This document shows positions 6,928 to 9,925 of a DNA stretch of 9,925 nucleotides, one piece after another. The DNA lies in the NCBI GenBank assembly GCA_051746745.1, contig JBNJFJ010000074.1:1-9925 (forward strand). The letters run 5' to 3'. The translations under genes were made by a program, and so were the position numbers. The stretch's first letter is position 1, and each line of letters begins with the position of its first letter. The DNA is from Halolactibacillus sp051746745 (GTDB lineage: Bacteria; Bacillota; Bacilli; Bacillales; Amphibacillaceae). The notes under the pieces are model-generated. The model was not told the origin of the DNA and searched no databases. It saw only the letters and a program-made list of their open reading frames with translations.

Positions 6928-6963
6928 AACGAACAACGGTGGGTGTAAATTGCTTTGTTCGTT
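6928..6963. repeat. 9-bp inverted repeat in the MATE/lipoprotein divergent region
   Basis: AACGAACAA (6928-6936) and TTGTTCGTT (6955-6963), perfect, separated by 18 bp. It lies upstream of both divergent genes, next to the -35 region of the MATE promoter. An operator or activator site is possible. No T run adjoins it, and no gene ends here, so it is not a terminator. Confidence 0.6.
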
Positions 6964-6996
6964 GTTTAATCAGATCTCAAAAGGGAATTGTTTAAC

Positions 6997-7031
6997 TGTA
7001 ACAAAACTCTCCAAATTACGACTCATATAAT
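6997..7031 (+). promoter_or_regulatory. Promoter region of the lipoprotein gene, ECF-type and/or sigma-A
   Basis: TGTAAC (6997-7002), 16 nt, then CGAC (7019-7022) matches the pattern of Bacillus ECF sigma factors of the SigX/SigW group (AAC-type -35, CG-type -10), which serve cell-envelope genes. A perfect TATAAT (7026-7031) follows within the palindrome CTCATATAATGAG (7023-7035), but I see no good -35 for it. Either would give a leader of about 30-45 nt. Confidence 0.5.
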
Positions 7032-7058
7032 GAGAGATACAGGCATGAATCAGTAGGA

Positions 7059-7074
7059 AAGGATGAAAGAAATG
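7059..7074 (+). promoter_or_regulatory. Ribosome binding site deciding the lipoprotein start
   Basis: AAGGA (7059-7063) lies 8 nt before ATG 7072. The in-frame ATG at 7063 overlaps this site and would have only AGGA 4 nt upstream. ATG 7072 gives a cleaner signal peptide (MKNKRRW). Confidence 0.6.
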
Positions 7075-7947
7075 AAGAATAAACGACGATGGTTAGCTTT
7101 AATTGGTCTTATCGTGATTCTTACAGGGTGTACAGAAGCGTCGCTAGGTGACATCAACCGTGAAGATTTATACAGCCACGTTGAAAGAGGCGAGACGATT
7201 GATACAAGCTTTGAGGTCTATATAACACAAGCCAATCAACCGGAGGCTTTAGCAGCGTTATTAGGGGAAGAGGTTTTGACAGGGGAGTGGTTTATGAACA
7301 ATAATGATGGTCAGGTTGGTTATACAACCCTTTCAGGCTATCAGGATAAAAACACGATCCAGCCGATTCAATTATTTTCTTACGGTGACAGTCAGCCTGA
7401 ACCAATAACGGTGCGTCTTACCATCAGTCAACTCGAGCCTGGTGATGCAGTCAGTGAGGGACCAGTCATTTCCGAGACAACATTTGAAAATATTGATGTC
7501 GCTGACAGGTTGGACCTAACAACAGTGACTATTCCTGAATCAGACGGCGTGTATTTGTATCGTTTAGAAAGTCTTAGAGCCTCAGGTGAGGTAACCGACC
7601 GCGTCTTGTCTGTCTTCTATAATGTCTTACCCAAACTTGACCTTGCCCTTGAAGTAGAACACGACACAGGTACAGAAGCGACGTGGGTGCTTCATAATTA
7701 TGGTCAGACGCAGGTGACCTTTGGTGTTGATTATGCGCTTGAAAAATATGATGACGGTGAGTGGCGTAAAGTGCCGCTTGATTTAACTTTCATTGAGATT
7801 GCTGTTCAACTTGCGCCAGGTGAGACATACGAGAATGATTTTTCAGTAGAAGAGTTAGCCCGAGGGGAATACCGATTAGTGAAAACAATCCAGGTGCCAG
7901 ACTACGGAGAATCTTTTACCCTACAAGCCCCGTTTTTAATTGAGTGA
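7072..7947 (+). CDS. Lipoprotein with C-terminal bacterial Ig-like domain, function unknown
   Basis: A 291-aa secreted lipoprotein (start 7072; 294 aa if 7063 is used). The signal has a basic n-region (KNKRR), a hydrophobic core (WLALIGLIVI) and lipobox LTGC with Cys20 as the predicted lipidated, membrane-anchored residue after cleavage by signal peptidase II. The mature part is acidic and rich in beta-strand-like segments. Its last ~100 residues (about 187-291) read like a bacterial Ig-like fold of the Big_14 kind: LHNYGQTQVTFGVDYALEKYDDGEW, LAPGETYENDF, LARGEYRLVK. The middle part (residues 25-185) is probably another beta domain that I cannot name. No enzymatic motif is visible; a ligand-binding or envelope-sensing role is possible but unproven. 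A possible ECF-sigma promoter fits an envelope-stress gene. It stands alone, divergent from the MATE gene and convergent with the isomerase gene. Confidence 0.87.
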   Translation: MKNKRRWLALIGLIVILTGCTEASLGDINREDLYSHVERGETIDTSFEVYITQANQPEALAALLGEEVLTGEWFMNNNDGQVGYTTLSGYQDKNTIQPIQLFSYGDSQPEPITVRLTISQLEPGDAVSEGPVISETTFENIDVADRLDLTTVTIPESDGVYLYRLESLRASGEVTDRVLSVFYNVLPKLDLALEVEHDTGTEATWVLHNYGQTQVTFGVDYALEKYDDGEWRKVPLDLTFIEIAVQLAPGETYENDFSVEELARGEYRLVKTIQVPDYGESFTLQAPFLIE

Positions 7948-7965
7948 GGTCATGATGAAATAACT

Positions 7966-7997
7966 TAAAAAATAGGACAAGCATCTGCTTGTCCTAT
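7966..7997 (-). terminator. Terminator of the minus-strand isomerase operon, containing its stop codon
   Basis: Perfect stem ATAGGACAAGC (7972-7982) with GCTTGTCCTAT (7987-7997), loop 4 nt. An A run at 7966-7972 gives the T run for the minus strand. The isomerase stop codon (7994-7996) is inside the stem. On the + strand no T run follows, so it would end the lipoprotein transcript less well, although it is the only candidate there. Confidence 0.85.
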
Positions 7998-8830
7998 CTC
8001 CAGGTAAGGTTATTTTTTGTTGCGACTTCTTTAATGAATTGACTAGCTAAATCATAACTCGACTCATCAGGTAAGTGTTCGATGATGACCGGTAAATCCG
8101 GGTCTAACGTATCAAGTTTTTTTAGTAAGGTCGGATAATCAAGTTGACCCTTACCTGGTAATACCTCTTTTAAATGAACGGTTAAATCGGACGTCAGTAA
8201 AATGTCTTTTAGGTGAACATTCACAATCAAGTCACCTAATTCATCAATAAAGTCAGAGATCACCCTTCCATTGCGGTAATAGCGTTTCGGGTTGTTGATC
8301 ATATTGACCGGGTCAAAGTGAATTTTAAATGCTTCGCGGTCAATCATGTCAATGAGCTGTTTATAATCCCACACGTCACTTGGAGGGGTAAAAGGCATCA
8401 TTTCAAGACTATACGTTGTTTGTGTTGGTTTGACATCATCAATAATTTCTTGAACGGTTTTGGCAATTAGTTCAAAGGTTTGTTGAGTATAGTGCTCGGG
8501 GTCGGGCCCGTCCCACTCTGGCCCTAGTGACCCAGCAATATTGACACATGTTCTAGCACCCATCTCATCACTGAAGGCGAGCTGTTGTTTAATATGATCG
8601 ACGGCTTTTTTTCGTGTCTCAAGGTTAGGGCTAATCGGATTACTCCAGGCACCAACCTCACTCAAAAGAATGTCATGTTCTGTTGCTAAAGCTTTATAGT
8701 CGTTTCTCTCTGTTTGTGAACTTGTGTAATCAATTGGTAAGACGGCACTGTTAAAACCTTTTTCAAGGTGTTTGTTTATCCACGTTTCAGGGTTTAAATG
8801 ATCAACAAATACGTAACCACCTAAGCGCAT
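7994..8830 (-). CDS. Sugar phosphate isomerase/epimerase family protein (xylose isomerase-like TIM barrel)
   Basis: A 278-aa cytosolic protein of the AP-endonuclease-2/xylose-isomerase-like superfamily (IolE, hydroxypyruvate isomerase, tagatose 3-epimerase relatives). These enzymes move a carbonyl group or epimerise sugars using a divalent metal. The expected metal ligands occur in order and spacing: Glu143 (SLEMMP), His171/Asp173 (HFDPVNM), His206 (VHLKD) and Glu251 (IIEHL). LPGKGQLDYP (224-233) matches the PGxGxxD motif after strand 7. An active enzyme is likely; the substrate is not predictable, as no sugar transporter, kinase or regulator is adjacent. The start is ATG 8830, chosen from AGGAGGTG (complement of 8835-8842) just upstream; the longer frame to 8884 runs into the hairpin of the leader. 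It probably shares a transcript with the aeRF1-like gene, as the gap holds no clear promoter. Confidence 0.9.
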   Translation of the reverse strand: MRLGGYVFVDHLNPETWINKHLEKGFNSAVLPIDYTSSQTERNDYKALATEHDILLSEVGAWSNPISPNLETRKKAVDHIKQQLAFSDEMGARTCVNIAGSLGPEWDGPDPEHYTQQTFELIAKTVQEIIDDVKPTQTTYSLEMMPFTPPSDVWDYKQLIDMIDREAFKIHFDPVNMINNPKRYYRNGRVISDFIDELGDLIVNVHLKDILLTSDLTVHLKEVLPGKGQLDYPTLLKKLDTLDPDLPVIIEHLPDESSYDLASQFIKEVATKNNLTWR

Positions 8831-8872
8831 AAGGCACCTCCTGTGTATGTTTGATTTGGTAAGACATAGGAA

Positions 8873-8898
8873 GAGGAACTGCATCGCTGCAGTTCCTC
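8873..8898 (-). terminator. Intercistronic hairpin, weak terminator or processing site
   Basis: Perfect 11-bp stem GAGGAACTGCA (8873-8883) and TGCAGTTCCTC (8888-8898) with loop TCGC, placed 5 nt after the aeRF1-like stop on the minus strand. Downstream there is only a poor, interrupted T tract (TTCCTATGTCTT), so termination would be partial at best. It may set the ratio between the two genes or protect the upstream mRNA end. Confidence 0.6.
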
Positions 8899-8902
8899 AT
8901 GA

Positions 8903-9712
8903 TTACAAGTCGTGCACGGTTTTAATGACTTTATCATGGTGTTCATCTAACATATTTTTATCGATACAAGCGTTGATCGGTTTATTCATTAGTTCTTTCA
9001 ATTCATGTGTTTCTTCATGTGGACCAATAAGGTAAATATATTCCCACTCACGGTCTTTTGCGAGTTTATCAAGCATCGGTGTAATGGATTTATACCAACG
9101 CTTCCGGTTCTCTTCAAATCGTGCGATAAATTGTTCACGCAAGTTAATACTTTTACCCGCATTTGCGCCTGCTGACGTATGGTTACGACTAACAGCTGGG
9201 TGTTTACGCCAATCTTCTGTATCTAAATCAAGTTCATAAATCACCGTGTCAACGAGATTACCTAGTTCTGTTTCAACGAGACGAATCGCTTCTTTTTGAG
9301 TTAGAATCACACCGGCTTTCGGATATTCTTGATGAAGTCTCACGAGTTGGTCGACTTTCGCGATTTCTTCCCAGAAGAATTCAGTTTCTACTGGTATTTG
9401 TAGAATGTCACTATAGACAAATTCATCAGGTGTGGCGACGATAATGACACTTTTCTTTAAATCTAATTCATTTTCTTTAAAGAAATCCTTCACCGCTTTT
9501 TTAACCTTTTGAAAGTTTTTTAATTCATCTTTATTGTCTTCTGTATCTAAGTATTTTTCAAAACGATTGAGTCCATTTTTTAGATGAATCCGCCATTCGC
9601 CTCCTTGTTGGTCTGGGTCAGCCGGATCGGTGTTTAAATACATCGTAAAGATTTTCTCTGGACTTTCTAAGTATAAACTTTCGAGTTTTTTGATTGTTTT
9701 CTTGATGGTCAT
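8903..9712 (-). CDS. aeRF1/VLRF1-like (bacterial aeRF1-type) protein, possible ribosome-associated factor
   Basis: A 269-aa soluble protein. The pattern resembles bacterial relatives of archaeal/eukaryotic release factor 1 (baeRF/VLRF1 group): N-terminal TMYLNTDPADPDQQGGEWRI (23-42) with LKNGLNRFEKYL, middle AGVILTQKEAIRLVETELG (133-151), a linker around SAGANAGKS (180-188), then FEENRKRWYKSITPMLDKLA (199-218) and a C-terminal WEYIYLIGPHEETHELKELM (223-242). Known members are thought to hydrolyse peptidyl-tRNA on stalled ribosomes by a GGQ-like loop. No GGQ is present here; the linker has GAN/GKS where the loop would be expected, so catalysis is uncertain. The start is ATG 9712, with TGGAGGC (complement of 9719-9725) 6 nt upstream; the next in-frame ATG (9730) has no site. 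First gene of a probable two-gene transcript with the isomerase, a pairing without obvious logic. Family assignment is from memory of the pattern, not from a search. Confidence 0.7.
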   Translation of the reverse strand: MTIKKTIKKLESLYLESPEKIFTMYLNTDPADPDQQGGEWRIHLKNGLNRFEKYLDTEDNKDELKNFQKVKKAVKDFFKENELDLKKSVIIVATPDEFVYSDILQIPVETEFFWEEIAKVDQLVRLHQEYPKAGVILTQKEAIRLVETELGNLVDTVIYELDLDTEDWRKHPAVSRNHTSAGANAGKSINLREQFIARFEENRKRWYKSITPMLDKLAKDREWEYIYLIGPHEETHELKELMNKPINACIDKNMLDEHHDKVIKTVHDL

Positions 9713-9763
9713 GTAAAAGCCTCCATTCAATCATTTTTTCTGTTCTTATCATGTATCTAACCG

Positions 9764-9850
9764 AAAAATGTAAGCGTTAAACATTTTACGTGCAATCTTT
9801 CAAATCTTTCTGAAAAATTTAGTGAATGATGATACAAACGTTACATTTTT
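9764..9850. repeat. Inverted repeat spanning the divergent promoters
   Basis: Left arm AAAAATGTAAGCGTT (9764-9778) and right arm AACGTTACATTTTT (9837-9850) are reverse complements except for one extra G in the left arm. The left arm overlaps the minus-strand -10 and the right arm lies between the plus-strand -35 and -10. A shorter direct copy, ACATTTTACG, occurs at 9781-9790. This arrangement suits a shared operator. Confidence 0.5.
9767..9795 (-). promoter_or_regulatory. Probable promoter of the aeRF1-like gene
   Basis: Read on the minus strand: -35 TTGCAC (complement of 9790-9795), 17-nt spacer, -10 TACATT (complement of 9767-9772). The match is moderate. A second option 16 nt apart (TTTAAC with TAGATA, nearer the gene) also exists. 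The leader would be about 45 nt. Confidence 0.45.
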
Positions 9851-9860
9851 ACGCTATAAT
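9831..9860 (+). promoter_or_regulatory. Sigma-A promoter for a gene beyond the window
   Basis: Perfect -10 TATAAT (9855-9860). The -35 is weak (GATACA at 9831-9836, 18-nt spacing). The downstream 65 nt (9861-9925) contain no start codon with a ribosome binding site, so this is leader of a gene outside the window. Nothing else is visible there. Confidence 0.6.
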
Positions 9861-9925
9861 GGAAATTAAAGTGTTGCGAGCGACTTATGAGTCACTTGTG
9901 AAACAAAATTAACGTGTGCTTTCAT

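Noticed and set aside
9893..9912. Rex-like redox operator (TTGTGAA half site)
   Set aside because: Only the left half fits TTGTGAA-N4-TTCACAA; the right half (AATTAAC) does not match, and the target gene is outside the window.

Overview
The window comes from a low-GC, Gram-positive bacterium of the class Bacilli. The evidence is strong AGGAGG-type ribosome binding sites, a TTG start, a tRNA gene without encoded CCA, a lipobox lipoprotein, sigma-A promoters with 17-nt spacers, and protein families common in Bacillaceae and lactic relatives (MepA-like MATE pump, DUF1576-type membrane protein, aeRF1-like protein). Genus cannot be fixed from sequence alone. I see no transposase, integrase, CRISPR array, phage gene or rRNA. 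This looks like ordinary chromosome holding several short, mostly unrelated transcription units.

Layout. (1) 1-2466 (+): a P-type cation ATPase whose N-terminus lies before the window, closed by a strong terminator. (2) 2532-2690 (+): a stand-alone tRNA-Val(GAC) unit with its own promoter and terminator. (3) 2691-2930: a spacer with nested inverted repeats and a promoter overlapped by a near-palindrome. (4) 2931-4588 (+): a DUF1576-like multi-pass membrane protein (TTG start) translationally coupled by a 4-nt overlap to a 113-aa soluble protein of unknown function. (5) 4706-5422 (+): a short-chain dehydrogenase behind a possibly structured 117-nt leader. It shares a bidirectional terminator with (6) 5464-6873 (-): a MepA-like MATE efflux protein. 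(7) 6874-7071: a divergent control region, then 7072-7947 (+): a lipoprotein ending in an Ig-like domain, possibly under an ECF sigma factor. (8) 7994-9712 (-): an aeRF1/VLRF1-like protein followed by a TIM-barrel sugar isomerase/epimerase, separated by a hairpin. (9) 9713-9925: a divergent promoter region with an inverted repeat touching both promoters. The + strand promoter there serves a gene beyond the window.

No single pathway links these genes. The membrane and envelope theme (ion ATPase, DUF1576 protein, MATE pump, lipoprotein) is notable but unconnected. The least explained parts are the DUF1576 protein with its coupled partner, the altered ion-site residues of the ATPase, the aeRF1-like protein without a GGQ motif, and several operator-like inverted repeats. 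All start sites below were chosen from ribosome binding site spacing. Several differ from the longest open frame.
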